DNA of 64,000 nt from an uncultured Lachnospiraceae bacterium (GCA_910578475.1 CAJTRK010000008.1:54861-118860); one strand, 5' to 3'; shown: positions 43,995 through 53,829, counted from the first letter of the stretch. Made by a program: numbers and translations. The notes: a model not told the origin generated them from the letters alone.

Positions 43995-44050
43995 ATGTGT
44001 GGGAGAACATTTCGGCAGAGCCGAAGAAGATGTGTTCGCCTATACCACAT
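43995..44050 (+). promoter_or_regulatory. Candidate ribosomal protein L1 binding site in the rplK leader
   Basis: An imperfect long stem lies between nusG and rplK: ATGTG (43995 to 43999) with CACAT (44046 to 44050), GAACA with TGTTC, and TTCGGC-aga-GCCGAA at the tip. The strand GTGGGAG opposite TATACCAC resembles the L1 stalk of 23S rRNA (helices 76 to 78). In E. coli L1 represses the rplKA mRNA at a similar mimic. A similar role here is inferred. A small CCGC/GCGG hairpin lies just before it (43976 to 43987). Confidence 0.6.
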
Positions 44051-44070
44051 TATATTTAGGAGGTGCCGTT

Positions 44071-44496
44071 ATGGCAAAAAAAGTAGAAGGATATATCAAG
44101 TTACAGATTCCTGCTGGTAAAGCTACACCAGCGCCGCCGGTTGGTCCCGCACTCGGACAGCATGGCGTGAACATCGTTGAATTTACCAAACAGTTCAACG
44201 CGAGAACTGCTGATAAGGGCGACGTAATTATTCCGGTCGTTATCACAGTATATGCAGACAGAAGTTTCAGTTTCGTTACAAAGACTCCGCCGGCTGCGGT
44301 TCTTTTGAAGAAAGCCTGCAACATCAAGTCAGGTTCGGCAGTACCGAACAAGACCAAAGTTGCAACGATTTCCAAAGCGAAAGTACAGGAAATTGCAGAG
44401 CTTAAAATGCCCGATTTAAATGCGGCAAGTCTTGAAGCAGCTATGAGCATGATTGCCGGTACTGCAAGAAGTATGGGCATCACAGTAGAAGAGTAA
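44071..44496 (+). CDS. rplK: 50S ribosomal protein L11
   Basis: A 141-residue protein of the GTPase-associated centre. Shows [34 protein letters not shown] and C-terminal [15 protein letters not shown] 44071 has TTAGGAGG upstream; the upstream frame is only leader. Confidence 0.98.
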   Translation: MAKKVEGYIKLQIPAGKATPAPPVGPALGQHGVNIVEFTKQFNARTADKGDVIIPVVITVYADRSFSFVTKTPPAAVLLKKACNIKSGSAVPNKTKVATISKAKVQEIAELKMPDLNAASLEAAMSMIAGTARSMGITVEE

Positions 44497-44556
44497 AAAT
44501 ATTCAGCTATTGATTTGAGTGTCTGCCAAAGCAGACAGGAGTATGGAGGAACGGAC

Positions 44557-45246
44557 ATGAAACATGGTAAAAAATATCAGGAAGCTGCGAAGCTGGTAGA
44601 CCGTAAAGTACAGTACGAGCCGGCAGAAGCAGTTGCATTAGTAAAAAAGACAGCTACGGCTAAATTTGACGAGACCGTAGAAGTTCATATTAAGACCGGT
44701 TGTGACGGACGTCATGCGGAACAGCAGATTCGTGGCGCGGTTGTATTGCCGAACGGTACAGGAAGAACTGTGAAAGTGCTTGTATTTGCCAAAGGCGATA
44801 AAATTGCGGAAGCAGAGGCGGCAGGCGCTGACCATGTAGGCGGCGATGAGCTGATTCCGAAGATTCAGAACGAAGGCTGGCTGGATTTTGATGTTGTAGT
44901 GGCAACTCCCGACATGATGGGTGTTGTAGGCCGTCTTGGTAAGGTGCTTGGTCCGAAAGGTCTGATGCCGAATCCGAAGGCCGGTACGGTAACAATGGAT
45001 GTGACCAAAGCAGTCAACGATATCAAGGCAGGTAAGATTGAGTACAGACTGGATAAAGCAAACATTATCCATGTGCCGGTTGGAAAAGTTTCTTTTGACG
45101 AAGCAAAACTGCAGGAGAACTTCGACGCGTTAATGGAAGCGATTACAAAGGCAAGACCTTCAGCGGTAAAGGGACAGTTCTTAAAAAGTATTACACTTTC
45201 TACGACAATGGGCCCTGGCGTGAAGGTAAGTACAGCAAAATATTAA
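44557..45246 (+). CDS. rplA: 50S ribosomal protein L1
   Basis: A 229-residue protein of the L1 stalk and probable autoregulator of this operon. [15 protein letters not shown] start, [33 protein letters not shown] and a C-terminal [15 protein letters not shown] 44557 follows GGAGGA. Followed by a terminator. Confidence 0.98.
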   Translation: MKHGKKYQEAAKLVDRKVQYEPAEAVALVKKTATAKFDETVEVHIKTGCDGRHAEQQIRGAVVLPNGTGRTVKVLVFAKGDKIAEAEAAGADHVGGDELIPKIQNEGWLDFDVVVATPDMMGVVGRLGKVLGPKGLMPNPKAGTVTMDVTKAVNDIKAGKIEYRLDKANIIHVPVGKVSFDEAKLQENFDALMEAITKARPSAVKGQFLKSITLSTTMGPGVKVSTAKY

Positions 45247-45258
45247 TCTGTTCAAGGG

Positions 45259-45289
45259 GATTCCTGCTGGATACAGTGGGAATCTTTTT
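45259..45289 (+). terminator. Rho-independent terminator after rplA
   Basis: GATTCC (45259 to 45264) pairs with GGAATC (45279 to 45284), extended by TGCTG/CAGTG around a GATA loop; TTTTT follows. It separates rplA from the inserted membrane gene. Confidence 0.75.
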
Positions 45290-45332
45290 GCGTTATCCGC
45301 AGAACTGTGTGCGGTAATTGATGGAGAATGAA

Positions 45333-46580
45333 ATGCGCATATTTTTAAAAGATGCCGGAAAAACAGGAATGGTTTTGTTGGCAGGCGGCGTTATCGGGCT
45401 TGTATTGCTCATGCTTGTCTTTTCGATTCCTGTGGAGCGTATGCTGACAAATGCAAGAGCTTCTATTGAAATATTTGAAAAAGAGGGGCCTTTTCCCCAG
45501 ACTGTTGCCGGATATAAGGCGACGACGCTGGATAATTACACCGATGCCTGGATGCTTCGCAACGCTTTTTATGACGGAGAGGAATCCGCTTTTCAGAAAA
45601 GCATGCACATATATTACAAAGGGTATCACAGCGAAGAGATTAACAATGTCTGCGAAAGCATGATTGCCTATCTCAACGGGAAGGAGGGGGCCGAAAGGCA
45701 TTCCTATGCAAGATACTGGCACGGCTATCTGATTTTGCTGAAGCCGCTTCTGTATTTTTTTGACTATGGCGATATCCGGGGGATATTGAAACTTACAGAA
45801 ATGTCATTATTGATTTGGCTGTGTGTTCTTTTTGAGCGAAAAAAGATGTCGCGTTTTCTGCCCGCGTTGGCGGTTACGCTGTTCTGCATCGGTTTTCATG
45901 AAATTGGCCAGTCGATGCAGTATTCCTGGGTATTTCTTATCGCGTCGGCCGCGTCGCTCTGCCTTTTGCTGCGATATCCCGTCATTGACAGGAAACTGTT
46001 CTTTCTGGTCACGGGCATGTGCACCAGTTATTTTGATTTCCTGACTTACCCGCTTTTTACATTGGGAATGCCGCTTGTCGTACTGCTTCTTTTGATGGAA
46101 AAAGCAGAAGAGGAAGGCGCGGTAAAGGAAATTTTTCGTAATTCGGTGTTCTGGGGAATCGGTTATTTCGGATTCTGGGTGGAAAAATGGGTGCTGTGCA
46201 ATCTGTTGACGGAAGAAAATATTATTGCGGATGCGTTCCGGTCGATTTCGGAACGTGTCGGAAGAAGCGTCTTTGACGAGCCGGTCGGTTATGTGGAAAC
46301 CGTGCTTGAAAACATGGGAATATTGTTTAAATATCCTTATGTGCTGGCGGTATTCGGCGGAATTTTGCTGATGGTGACCGGCCTGAGAAAAAGCCGCCTG
46401 AAAGTCCTGAAAGAATTGACGGCAGGATATCTGCTGATTGCCTCGTATCCGCTTATCTGGTATGCGGCAACGGTTAATCATTCTTATGTGCATGCTGATA
46501 TGACATACAGAACATTGGGCATCTCGATTTTTTCGGTATTATGTATGATAGGAAGTCTGAAGTGTGAAGAGAAGTTCTAA
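45333..46580 (+). CDS. Polytopic membrane protein of unknown function
   Basis: A 415-residue membrane protein. TM1 lies near residues 9 to 31 (MVLLAGGVIGLVLLMLVFSI) and a ~100-residue extracytoplasmic region follows (with YTDAWMLRNAFYDGEE). Then there are about eight to nine more segments, e.g. LKLTEMSLLIWLCVLF, FLPALAVTLFCIGF and YLLIASYPLIWYAA. The layout resembles GT-C type transferases or polymerases, but I see no decisive motif. The start is taken at ATG 45333 with GGAG upstream; TTG 45318 is possible. It is unusual to find it between rplA and rplJ. Its final codons lie inside a nested-hairpin element. Confidence 0.65.
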   Translation: MRIFLKDAGKTGMVLLAGGVIGLVLLMLVFSIPVERMLTNARASIEIFEKEGPFPQTVAGYKATTLDNYTDAWMLRNAFYDGEESAFQKSMHIYYKGYHSEEINNVCESMIAYLNGKEGAERHSYARYWHGYLILLKPLLYFFDYGDIRGILKLTEMSLLIWLCVLFERKKMSRFLPALAVTLFCIGFHEIGQSMQYSWVFLIASAASLCLLLRYPVIDRKLFFLVTGMCTSYFDFLTYPLFTLGMPLVVLLLLMEKAEEEGAVKEIFRNSVFWGIGYFGFWVEKWVLCNLLTEENIIADAFRSISERVGRSVFDEPVGYVETVLENMGILFKYPYVLAVFGGILLMVTGLRKSRLKVLKELTAGYLLIASYPLIWYAATVNHSYVHADMTYRTLGISIFSVLCMIGSLKCEEKF

Positions 46581-46671
46581 AGTTCACGCCAATGGGCGTT
46601 TCGCTAAGAACTTCTACGGTTCGCAGAGCGAACCTTCTTCACACTGCAGAATGCCCATACGGCCATTCTGC
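46561..46671 (+). repeat. Nested four-stem hairpin element, copy A, plus a following hairpin
   Basis: P1 AGTGTGAAGA (46561 to 46570) with TCTTCACACT (46636 to 46645); P2 GAAGTTCT (46571 to 46578) with AGAACTTC (46607 to 46614); P3 ACGCC-aatg-GGCGT; P4 GGTTCGC-aga-GCGAACC. P2's left strand includes the stop codon region of the membrane gene. A further hairpin GCAGAATG / CATTCTGC follows (46646 to 46671). Same layout as the element after rpoB. Confidence 0.75.
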
Positions 46672-46730
46672 ATGAATGTTTGTGCCAGCTGTAAGCGGCA
46701 TGCCTGAAAGTGTGAAGGAAAACAACGGAA

Positions 46731-48038
46731 ATGGGAAGAAAAAAACGTAGAAAAAAAAGGAAAAAAAATCAATCCAATTTCATAATGCCGTTTTTCCTTA
46801 CCCTGATTTTGATTGTGTCCGCAGGCGTTTTTATGATGCTAGGCTGGCTGTATCTTCATAAACAGGAGGAACCGGCCGAAGAAAATTATCCGAAAACGCA
46901 GGAAACGAAGCCGGCGGAACCCGTGGAAGAAAAAGACGGGGAGAAGCGTGACGAGGAAGAGGACGGGAGCGAAACGGAAGAAGGGGCGGAAACGCCTGTG
47001 GACGATAGCCGTTATGCGGATGTTCTGCAGGACGAGGCTTATATGGCGGAACATAATATTTATGCCAAAGAGGCCTTTTCCGAAGAGTATGTGACGCTTT
47101 TGTTTGCCGGAGATATCCTTTTCGACCCCAATTACAGCGTAATGGCCAAAGTGCTGCAAAACGGCGGCGACATCGGCAATGGCATCGCGCCGGATTTGAT
47201 TGGAGAGATGCAGAGCGCCGATATCATGATGCTGAACAATGAATTTGCCTATTCGGACAGAGGCGCGCCGACGCCGGAGAAACAGTTTACATTCCGGGCA
47301 AGGCCGGATTCCGTTGCTTATCTGACGGATATGGGCGTGGACATCGTTTCTCTGGCAAATAATCACGCTTATGATTATGGAGAACAGGCGCTGCTCGATT
47401 CGCTGCAGATTCTGCAGGCGGAAGGCATTCCTTATGTGGGAGCGGGGGTAAACGAACAGGAAGCTTCCGCGCCGGTCTACTTTATTATTAACGACATGAA
47501 AATCGCATTTATTTCCGCGACGCAGATTGAAAGACTGGACAATCCCGATACAAAAGGGGCGACGGAAACATCTCCCGGCGTTTTCCGTTGTTTTAACGGA
47601 GAAAAGCTGATGCAGACGGTGGCGCAGGCAAAAGAAGAGAGTGATTTTGTCGTCGTCTATATTCACTGGGGAACGGAGAATCAGGAGGAAACGGACTGGT
47701 TACAGAATAAACAGGCGCCGGAGCTGGTAGAGGCGGGGGCGGACCTGATTATCGGAGACCATCCGCATATCTTGCAGCGTATTGAAATTATCGACGGCGT
47801 TCCCGTGATATACAGTCTCGGTAATTTCTGGTTCAATTCCAAACCGCTTGATACGGGGATGGTAAAAGTAACGATATCGGAAGAAGGTCTGCAAAGCTTT
47901 CAGTTCATTCCCTGCCAGCAGGTTAACTGCCGCACGAGCATGCTTGAGGGAGAAGAAAAGTCGAGAGTGCTCGGCGAGATGCGGAGAATGTCCGGAAATG
48001 TACAGATAGATGAAGACGGATATGTTTTGATGCCGTAG
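46731..48038 (+). CDS. CapA-like (poly-gamma-glutamate synthesis type) extracytoplasmic protein
   Basis: A 435-residue membrane-anchored protein. A very basic start (MGRKKRRKKRKKNQ) and one membrane segment (IMPFFLTLILIVSAGVFMML) are followed by a Glu/Lys-rich linker (~50 to 100). The rest is a PGA_cap metallophosphatase-like domain: LLFAGDILFDPN, NNEFAYSDRG, VSLANNHAYDYGEQ, VVYIHWGTENQ, IIGDHPHILQRI, YSLGNFWFN. The His/Asp/Asn residues are those of calcineurin-like enzymes. The family is linked to capsule or surface polymers; activity here is unknown. It is inserted between rplA and rplJ, and the ribosome site is weak. Confidence 0.8.
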   Translation: MGRKKRRKKRKKNQSNFIMPFFLTLILIVSAGVFMMLGWLYLHKQEEPAEENYPKTQETKPAEPVEEKDGEKRDEEEDGSETEEGAETPVDDSRYADVLQDEAYMAEHNIYAKEAFSEEYVTLLFAGDILFDPNYSVMAKVLQNGGDIGNGIAPDLIGEMQSADIMMLNNEFAYSDRGAPTPEKQFTFRARPDSVAYLTDMGVDIVSLANNHAYDYGEQALLDSLQILQAEGIPYVGAGVNEQEASAPVYFIINDMKIAFISATQIERLDNPDTKGATETSPGVFRCFNGEKLMQTVAQAKEESDFVVVYIHWGTENQEETDWLQNKQAPELVEAGADLIIGDHPHILQRIEIIDGVPVIYSLGNFWFNSKPLDTGMVKVTISEEGLQSFQFIPCQQVNCRTSMLEGEEKSRVLGEMRRMSGNVQIDEDGYVLMP

Positions 48039-48059
48039 AAGGGGACACAGGGGATTGTA

Positions 48060-48245
48060 CCCTGACGAGAACAGCCTGCCGGACAGGAGACAGTTCTCTT
48101 TGGAGGCACGCTTGCGCTCCGCGAAAACCAGTAGCGGTACTAAGCTCAAAAACGGCTGATGCCGCTTTTTCGCTAAGTGCCGACGGCTTTCCAGGGCCTC
48201 CGCCAGAGAAACTGTATCCTGTCCGGCAGGCTGTTCCCGCCAGGG
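48060..48245. repeat. Large palindromic intergenic element, copy 2 (core in plus orientation)
   Basis: The 500-base gap before rplJ holds this element, a promoter, the L10 leader and its attenuator. Arms of 40 and 41 bases (48060 to 48099 and 48205 to 48245) are inverted repeats (shared AACAGCCTGCCGGACAGGA). The ~105-base core matches the minus strand of copy 1: TTGGAGGCACGCT, GCGGTACTAAGC, GGG-CTCCGCC. Paired bases differ between copies but stay paired: GAAAACC/GGCTTTC here for GAAGAGC/GCTCTTC there, and AACGGC-tgat-GCCGCT here in the middle. It begins 22 bases after the CapA-like stop codon. Confidence 0.8.
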
Positions 48246-48281
48246 CACAGATACAGGCGGATAATTTTTCCGGAAAAAGTA

Positions 48282-48311
48282 TTGACAGCAGAAAAACAAT
48301 TATGCTATATT
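48282..48311 (+). promoter_or_regulatory. Sigma-A promoter for rplJ-rplL
   Basis: TTGACA (48282 to 48287), 18-base spacer, TATATT (48306 to 48311). Start near 48318, right at the L10 leader. Confidence 0.8.
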
Positions 48312-48317
48312 GGATAA

Positions 48318-48404
48318 GGTCGTTTGACCATGCCGAAGACAGCAGGTGCCGTGATGGCGTAAGGAATCCGCCTGCCGAGGAGAAGAGTTTATGATGAAAT
48401 TACG
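48318..48404 (+). ncRNA. Ribosomal protein L10 leader
   Basis: The leader before rplJ has the known kink-turn-like elements: AGACAGCAGGTGCC, then GGAATCCGCCTGCCGAGG after a variable hairpin, where GCAGG pairs with CCTGC. In bacteria L10 (with L7/L12) binds this and lowers expression. Position 220 bases before rplJ and the following terminator agree with that. Confidence 0.8.
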
Positions 48405-48432
48405 AACCTTCCTGTCTTCAGGGAGGTTTTTT
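48405..48432 (+). terminator. Attenuator terminator in the rplJ leader
   Basis: AACCTTCCTG (48405 to 48414), a TCTT loop and CAGGGAGGTT (48419 to 48428), followed by TTTT. It sits 107 bases before rplJ, so transcription must read through it; L10 binding to the leader probably controls this. Confidence 0.75.
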
Positions 48433-48538
48433 GTATAGGAAATTACGCCGCAACCGGGCGCCGATTTTTTATATTACCTTTACTCTTACTCAGCCTGCAC
48501 AGCGGGCTCGGCGTAAAATCTATAAGGAGGTAAATAAA

Positions 48539-49072
48539 ATGGCAAAAATTGAATTGAAGAAACCTGTCATCGAGGAAATTTCCGCAGCGATTAAAGATGC
48601 GCAGTCCGTTGTTCTTGTCGATTACCGTGGTCTTACGGTAGAGCAGGATACGGAGCTTCGTAAACAGCTTCGTGAAGCGGGAATCAACTACAAGGTCTAC
48701 AAAAACACAATGATGAATTTTGCGTTCAAAGGCACTGACTGCGAAGGGCTTCTTCCTTATCTGGAAGGACCGAGCGCACTTGCGATTTCTACGGAAGATG
48801 CAACAGCGCCTGCGAGAGTACTCTGCAAATTCGCCAAGACCGCAGACAAGCTTGAAGTGAAGGCTGGTATCGTAGAAGGTGCAGTTTATGATGCAGACGG
48901 CATTATCAACATTTCCAAGATTCCTTCAAAAGAAGAGCTTATTTCCAGACTGCTTGGAAGCATGCAGTCCCCGATTACGAACTTTGCCCGCGTAATGAAC
49001 CAGCTGGCAGAAAAAGGCGGCGCATCGGCGTGCGAAGCTCCCGCTGCGGCAGAAGCTCCTGCGGCTGAATAA
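48539..49072 (+). CDS. rplJ: 50S ribosomal protein L10
   Basis: A 177-residue stalk base protein that also regulates its own leader. MAKIELKKPVIEEISAAIKD, VVLVDYRGLTVEQDTELRK, VYKNTMMNFA. ATG 48539 has AAGGAGG upstream; the longer frame to 48431 is leader. The Ala-rich C-terminus binds L7/L12 dimers. Confidence 0.97.
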   Translation: MAKIELKKPVIEEISAAIKDAQSVVLVDYRGLTVEQDTELRKQLREAGINYKVYKNTMMNFAFKGTDCEGLLPYLEGPSALAISTEDATAPARVLCKFAKTADKLEVKAGIVEGAVYDADGIINISKIPSKEELISRLLGSMQSPITNFARVMNQLAEKGGASACEAPAAAEAPAAE

Positions 49073-49127
49073 AGCAAAGAAAAACAGTAAATCAGATGAT
49101 TAAATGAAAAATGGAGGTAAAATTATC

Positions 49128-49505
49128 ATGGCAAAATTAACTGCTCAGGAATTAATTGATGCAATCAAAGAGTTAACAGTACTGGAATTGAATGATTTGG
49201 TAAAAGCTTGCGAAGAAGAGTTCGGTGTATCCGCAGCAGCAGGCGTAGTAGTTGCAGCAGCAGGCGGCGACGCAGGCGCAGCAGAAGAAGAGAAGACAGA
49301 GTTTGATGTTGAGCTGACAGAAGTTGGCCCGAACAAAGTTAAGGTTATCAAAGTTGTTCGTGAAGCTACCGGTCTCGGCCTGAAAGAAGCAAAAGACCTC
49401 GTAGATTCCGCACCGAAGATGGTGAAAGAAGCTGCTTCCAAAGAAGAAGCTGAAGACATCAAGGCAAAACTCGAAGCTGAGGGAGCTAAGGTTACACTCA
49501 AATAG
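49128..49505 (+). CDS. rplL: 50S ribosomal protein L7/L12
   Basis: A 125-residue stalk protein. N-terminal dimerisation helix [20 protein letters not shown], an Ala/Gly hinge, then [20 protein letters not shown] and [16 protein letters not shown], which recruit translation factors. ATG 49128 follows TGGAGG. Confidence 0.97.
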   Translation: MAKLTAQELIDAIKELTVLELNDLVKACEEEFGVSAAAGVVVAAAGGDAGAAEEEKTEFDVELTEVGPNKVKVIKVVREATGLGLKEAKDLVDSAPKMVKEAASKEEAEDIKAKLEAEGAKVTLK

Positions 49506-49507
49506 GA

Positions 49508-49653
49508 AGTCGAAAAGAATTTCTAAGGCAGCCGAGAACGCTGCCTAAGAAATACTATGTTTCGGCTGTCGAAAAGAAATTTTAAGATAGCTGAAGAACG
49601 CTATCTAACAATTTCTGTGTTTCGACTGACAGAATCGTTAAAACGATTCTGTC
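49508..49653 (+). repeat. Tandem nested hairpins after rplL
   Basis: The 445-base gap between rplL and rpoB holds these, a terminator and a promoter. Two ~60-base units lie head to tail: unit 1 (49508 to 49567) AGTCGAAA/TTTCGGCT, inner TTTCT/AGAAA, tip GGCAGC/GCTGCC; unit 2 (49568 to 49626) GTCGAAA/TTTCGAC, inner GAAATT/AATTTC, tip GATAGC/GCTATC. The tips differ but stay paired. A perfect hairpin GACAGAATCGT-taaa-ACGATTCTGTC follows (49628 to 49653). A weaker third unit lies up to ~49710. Confidence 0.75.
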
Positions 49654-49741
49654 GGGTTGAGGAGAATAGCTGAAAACGTTGCCTGAGAAATGCTATGTTT
49701 TGTCGGGCAGGCCGTTTGGATATGCGAATATGAAGAAAATG

Positions 49742-49785
49742 AACCGCTTACGGAAGATATTTCGTGGGCGGTTTATTGTTTTTTT
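49742..49785 (+). terminator. Rho-independent terminator before rpoB
   Basis: AACCGC (49742 to 49747) with GCGGTT (49768 to 49773), inner ACG/CGT, then a run of T (49779 to 49785). It ends rplJL and separates it from rpoBC. Confidence 0.65.
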
Positions 49786-49829
49786 AAATTTTTAAAAAAC
49801 AGTTTTTTCGAAAACAGGGAAAATAATGG

Positions 49830-49858
49830 TTGACTCAAAGTCGGCCTTGTAGTAGAAT
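49830..49858 (+). promoter_or_regulatory. Sigma-A promoter for rpoB-rpoC
   Basis: TTGACT (49830 to 49835), 17-base spacer, TAGAAT (49853 to 49858). Leader of ~86 bases to rpoB. Confidence 0.7.
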
Positions 49859-49950
49859 GTATGGTGCACTATTGTGGTGTGGTATGCTTATTTGTAGAGT
49901 CGTATTTGATAAATAGGCGCTAAATCATGAAGAACGGGGTGAAATTGTCG

Positions 49951-52900
49951 ATGGAAAAGAACAGAATCCGCGCGACTGCTTCTGGAAAGAACACGCGTAT
50001 GACTTATGCACGACAGAAAGAGGTTCTGGAAATGCCGAATCTGATTGAAGTTCAGAAGAACTCCTATCAATGGTTTCTGCATGAAGGGCTGAAAGAAGTT
50101 TTTGACGATATTTCTCCAATTTCGGATTACAGTGGTCATCTGAGTCTGGAATTTGTAGATTTTGAACTGTGTGCTGAGGACGTAAAGTATTCTATTGAGA
50201 AGTGTAAAGAGAGAGACGCGACTTACGCGGCGCCTTTGAAAGTAAAGGTTCGTCTGATTAATAAAGAAAAAGACGAAATTACGGAACACGAAATTTTTAT
50301 GGGCGATTTGCCTCTGATGACGGAGACAGGCACTTTCGTTATCAACGGGGCAGAGCGTGTTATTGTCAGCCAGTTGGTACGTTCTCCGGGCATTTACTAT
50401 GCAATCAGCCATGACAAAATTGGCAAGAGACTGTTCGCATCGACCGTTATTCCGAACCGTGGCGCATGGCTGGAATACGAAACGGACTCGAACGATGTGT
50501 TCTATGTGCGCGTAGACAGAACAAGGAAAGTGCCGATTACCGTTTTGATTCGTGCTCTCGGAGTAGGTTCCAACGATGAAATTCGGGAATTGTTCGGTGA
50601 CGAACCCAAAATTGAAGCAAGCTTTTCCAAAGACGTTTCGGAGAATCATCAGGAAGGTCTTTTAGAGCTGTATAAAAAAATCCGTCCGGGGGAGCCCCTT
50701 AGCGTAGAAAGTGCGGAAAGCCTGATTAATGCGATGTTCTTTGACCCCAGAAGATATGATTTGGCGAAAGTCGGAAGATATAAATTTAATAAGAAGCTGA
50801 TGTTCCGGAACAGGATTAGAAATCATGTTCTGGCAGAAGACGTTATCGATACTTCCACAGGTGAAGTGTTGGCAAACGCAGGCGAAATGGTAACTGCAGA
50901 AATGGCGGATGCCATTCAGAACGCGGCAGTTCCTTATGTGTGGATTCAGACAGAAGAAAAGAATGTTAAGATATTGTCTAACATGATGGTAGACATTACA
51001 AGCCATGTGGACTGTAATCCGAGAGAGCTTGGCGTTACGGAACTCGTTTATTATCCGGTATTGCAGCAGATTCTGGAAGAATACAGCGATGACCCCGGGC
51101 TTTTGGCAGAAGCGATTCAGAAGAATGTACATGAATTGATTCCGAAACATATTACAAAAGAAGATATCCTTGCTTCCATCAATTATAATATCCATCTGGA
51201 ATACGGTATCGGCAACGACGACGATATCGACCATCTTGGAAACAGACGTATCAGAGCGGTGGGAGAACTTCTTCAGAATCAGTACCGTATCGGTCTGTCC
51301 AGGCTGGAAAGAGTCGTTCGGGAAAGAATGACAACCCATGATGCGGAAGAAATTTCTCCGCAGGTTTTAATTAACATTAAACCTGTACAGGCTGCGGTAA
51401 AAGAGTTTTTTGGCTCTTCCCAGTTGTCACAGTTCATGGACCAGAATAATCCGCTCGGCGAACTGACGCATAAGAGACGTCTTTCTGCTCTGGGTCCCGG
51501 TGGTCTTTCCAGAGACCGTGCCGGTTTCGAGGTTCGAGACGTTCACTATACGCATTATGGAAGAATGTGCCCGATTGAGACCCCTGAAGGTCCGAATATC
51601 GGTCTGATAAACTCTCTTGCATCTTATGCAAGAATTAATGAGTACGGTTTCGTGGAAGCGCCTTATCGTAAGGTTGATAAGAGCGACCCGGCAAATCCGC
51701 GCGTTACGGATGAAGTTGTTTATATGACTGCGGATGAGGAAGATAATTATCATGTTGCGCAGGCATCCGCGCCGCTTGATGCGGAAGGCTATTTTAAGCG
51801 TAATAACGTGTCCGGCCGTTACAAGGAAGAGACACAGGAATATCCGAAAACGATGTTCGATTATATGGACGTATCCCCTAAAATGGTATTTTCCGTTGCA
51901 ACGGCATTGATTCCGTTTTTGCAGAACGACGATGCGAACCGTGCGCTGATGGGTTCTAACATGCAGCGTCAGGCCGTGCCTCTTTTGTTTACGGAAGCGC
52001 CTGTTGTCGGTACGGGTATGGAACCGAAAGCGGCTGTTGATTCAGGTGTATGCGTTCTTGCCAAAAAGGCGGGTACGGTAGATTATGTATCTTCCAATCT
52101 GATTCGAATGACATATGACGACGGCGAGAGAGATGAGTACCGCTTGTCGAAGTTCTCCAGAAGTAACCAGTCCAACTGCTATAACCAGAAACCAATCGTA
52201 TTGAAGGGTGTTCATGTAGAAGCAGGAGAAGTAATAGCGGACGGCCCTTCCACGGAAAGCGGCGAGCTTGCGCTCGGTAAAAACCCGTTGATTGGTTTCA
52301 TGACATGGGAAGGCTATAATTACGAGGATGCCGTACTGCTCAGCGAAAGACTTGTTCAGGAAGATGTTTATACATCGGTTCATATAGAAGAATACGAAGC
52401 GGAAGCGCGCGATACTAAACTGGGACCGGAAGAAATTACAAGAGACGTTCCCGGCGTCGGTGACGATGCGTTGAAGGACCTGGATGAAAGAGGCATCATC
52501 CGCATCGGTGCGGAAGTGCGTGCCGGTGATATCCTCGTCGGAAAAGTAACGCCGAAGGGTGAAACGGAACTGACGGCGGAAGAGCGGCTGCTTCGTGCAA
52601 TCTTCGGTGAAAAAGCAAGAGAAGTGCGCGATACTTCATTGAAAGTTCCGCACGGTGAATATGGTATTGTTGTCAATGCCAAAGTATTTACGAGAGAAAA
52701 CGGGGATGAGCTTTCCCCCGGCGTAAATCAGGCAGTCCGCATTTATATCGCACAGAAAAGAAAAATTTCCGTCGGTGACAAGATGGCAGGCCGTCACGGA
52801 AACAAGGGTGTTGTTTCCCGTGTGCTGCCGGTAGAGGATATGCCGTATCTGCCAAACGGACGCCCGCTCGATATCGTGTTAAATCCTTTGGGCGTGCCTT

Positions 52901-53829
52901 CCCGTATGAACATCGGCCAGGTGCTGGAAATCCACCTTTCACTGGCGGCGAGAGCGCTTGGATTTGATGTGGCGACGCCGGTATTTGACGGTGCGAAAGA
53001 AAGCGATATCATGGATACGCTTGACCTCGCGAACGACTATGTCAATCTGGAATGGGAAGAATTTGAGAAAAAACATAAAGAAGAACTTTTGCCGGAAGTC
53101 ATGGAATATCTGTCCGAGAACCGCGACCACAGGGAAGTATGGAAAGGGGTTCCGATTTCAAGAGACGGTAAGGTAAGGCTCCGTGACGGAAGAACAGGCG
53201 AATATTTTGATGCGCCGGTAACCATCGGACACATGCACTACCTGAAACTCCATCATCTGGTAGACGATAAGATTCATGCACGTTCTACCGGTCCTTACGC
53301 ACTGGTAACACAGCAGCCGCTCGGCGGTAAAGCGCAGTTCGGCGGACAGCGTTTCGGTGAGATGGAAGTTTGGGCGCTGGAGGCATACGGCGCCGCATAC
53401 ACGCTTCAGGAAATCCTGACGGTGAAATCCGATGACGTAGTCGGCCGTGTAAAGACCTATGAGGCAATTATCAAGGGTGATAACATTCCTGAGCCGGGTA
53501 TTCCGGAATCTTTCAAGGTTCTTTTGAAAGAATTGCAGTCTCTTGGCCTGGATGTCAGAGTGCTGCGGGAAGACCAGACAGAAGTTGAAATCATGGAAAC
53601 TGTTGATTACAGTGAAAACGATTACCGCTATGAAATCGAAGGCGATTCCAGAGACTATGACTATGAAAAAGAGTCTCTCGGCGCAATGGGTTACCAAAAG
53701 CAGGAATTTGACGAGGAGAGCGGCGAATTAGTCAATAGTGAAGAGCCGGAAGAAGATTTTCTGGAAGAAGATTTCGCGGAAGATGATATGGAACTGGATG
53801 TTGATTTTGAAGAATCCTACGACGAATAG
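49951..53829 (+). CDS. rpoB: DNA-directed RNA polymerase subunit beta
   Basis: A 1292-residue subunit. Recognised by [16 protein letters not shown], the rifampicin-region [20 protein letters not shown] and [18 protein letters not shown], then [15 protein letters not shown] and the C-terminal [20 protein letters not shown]. The C-terminus has an acidic tail of ~70 residues ([16 protein letters not shown]), longer than in Bacillus but typical in Lachnospiraceae. ATG 49951 has GGGGTG upstream; ATG 49927 would add eight residues. Confidence 0.97.
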   Translation: MEKNRIRATASGKNTRMTYARQKEVLEMPNLIEVQKNSYQWFLHEGLKEVFDDISPISDYSGHLSLEFVDFELCAEDVKYSIEKCKERDATYAAPLKVKVRLINKEKDEITEHEIFMGDLPLMTETGTFVINGAERVIVSQLVRSPGIYYAISHDKIGKRLFASTVIPNRGAWLEYETDSNDVFYVRVDRTRKVPITVLIRALGVGSNDEIRELFGDEPKIEASFSKDVSENHQEGLLELYKKIRPGEPLSVESAESLINAMFFDPRRYDLAKVGRYKFNKKLMFRNRIRNHVLAEDVIDTSTGEVLANAGEMVTAEMADAIQNAAVPYVWIQTEEKNVKILSNMMVDITSHVDCNPRELGVTELVYYPVLQQILEEYSDDPGLLAEAIQKNVHELIPKHITKEDILASINYNIHLEYGIGNDDDIDHLGNRRIRAVGELLQNQYRIGLSRLERVVRERMTTHDAEEISPQVLINIKPVQAAVKEFFGSSQLSQFMDQNNPLGELTHKRRLSALGPGGLSRDRAGFEVRDVHYTHYGRMCPIETPEGPNIGLINSLASYARINEYGFVEAPYRKVDKSDPANPRVTDEVVYMTADEEDNYHVAQASAPLDAEGYFKRNNVSGRYKEETQEYPKTMFDYMDVSPKMVFSVATALIPFLQNDDANRALMGSNMQRQAVPLLFTEAPVVGTGMEPKAAVDSGVCVLAKKAGTVDYVSSNLIRMTYDDGERDEYRLSKFSRSNQSNCYNQKPIVLKGVHVEAGEVIADGPSTESGELALGKNPLIGFMTWEGYNYEDAVLLSERLVQEDVYTSVHIEEYEAEARDTKLGPEEITRDVPGVGDDALKDLDERGIIRIGAEVRAGDILVGKVTPKGETELTAEERLLRAIFGEKAREVRDTSLKVPHGEYGIVVNAKVFTRENGDELSPGVNQAVRIYIAQKRKISVGDKMAGRHGNKGVVSRVLPVEDMPYLPNGRPLDIVLNPLGVPSRMNIGQVLEIHLSLAARALGFDVATPVFDGAKESDIMDTLDLANDYVNLEWEEFEKKHKEELLPEVMEYLSENRDHREVWKGVPISRDGKVRLRDGRTGEYFDAPVTIGHMHYLKLHHLVDDKIHARSTGPYALVTQQPLGGKAQFGGQRFGEMEVWALEAYGAAYTLQEILTVKSDDVVGRVKTYEAIIKGDNIPEPGIPESFKVLLKELQSLGLDVRVLREDQTEVEIMETVDYSENDYRYEIEGDSRDYDYEKESLGAMGYQKQEFDEESGELVNSEEPEEDFLEEDFAEDDMELDVDFEESYDE

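Noticed and set aside
49508..49626. Possible CRISPR array because of repeated ~60-base units
   Set aside because: Units are directly adjacent and only two clear copies exist; no spacers, no cas genes. The pattern is nested hairpins.
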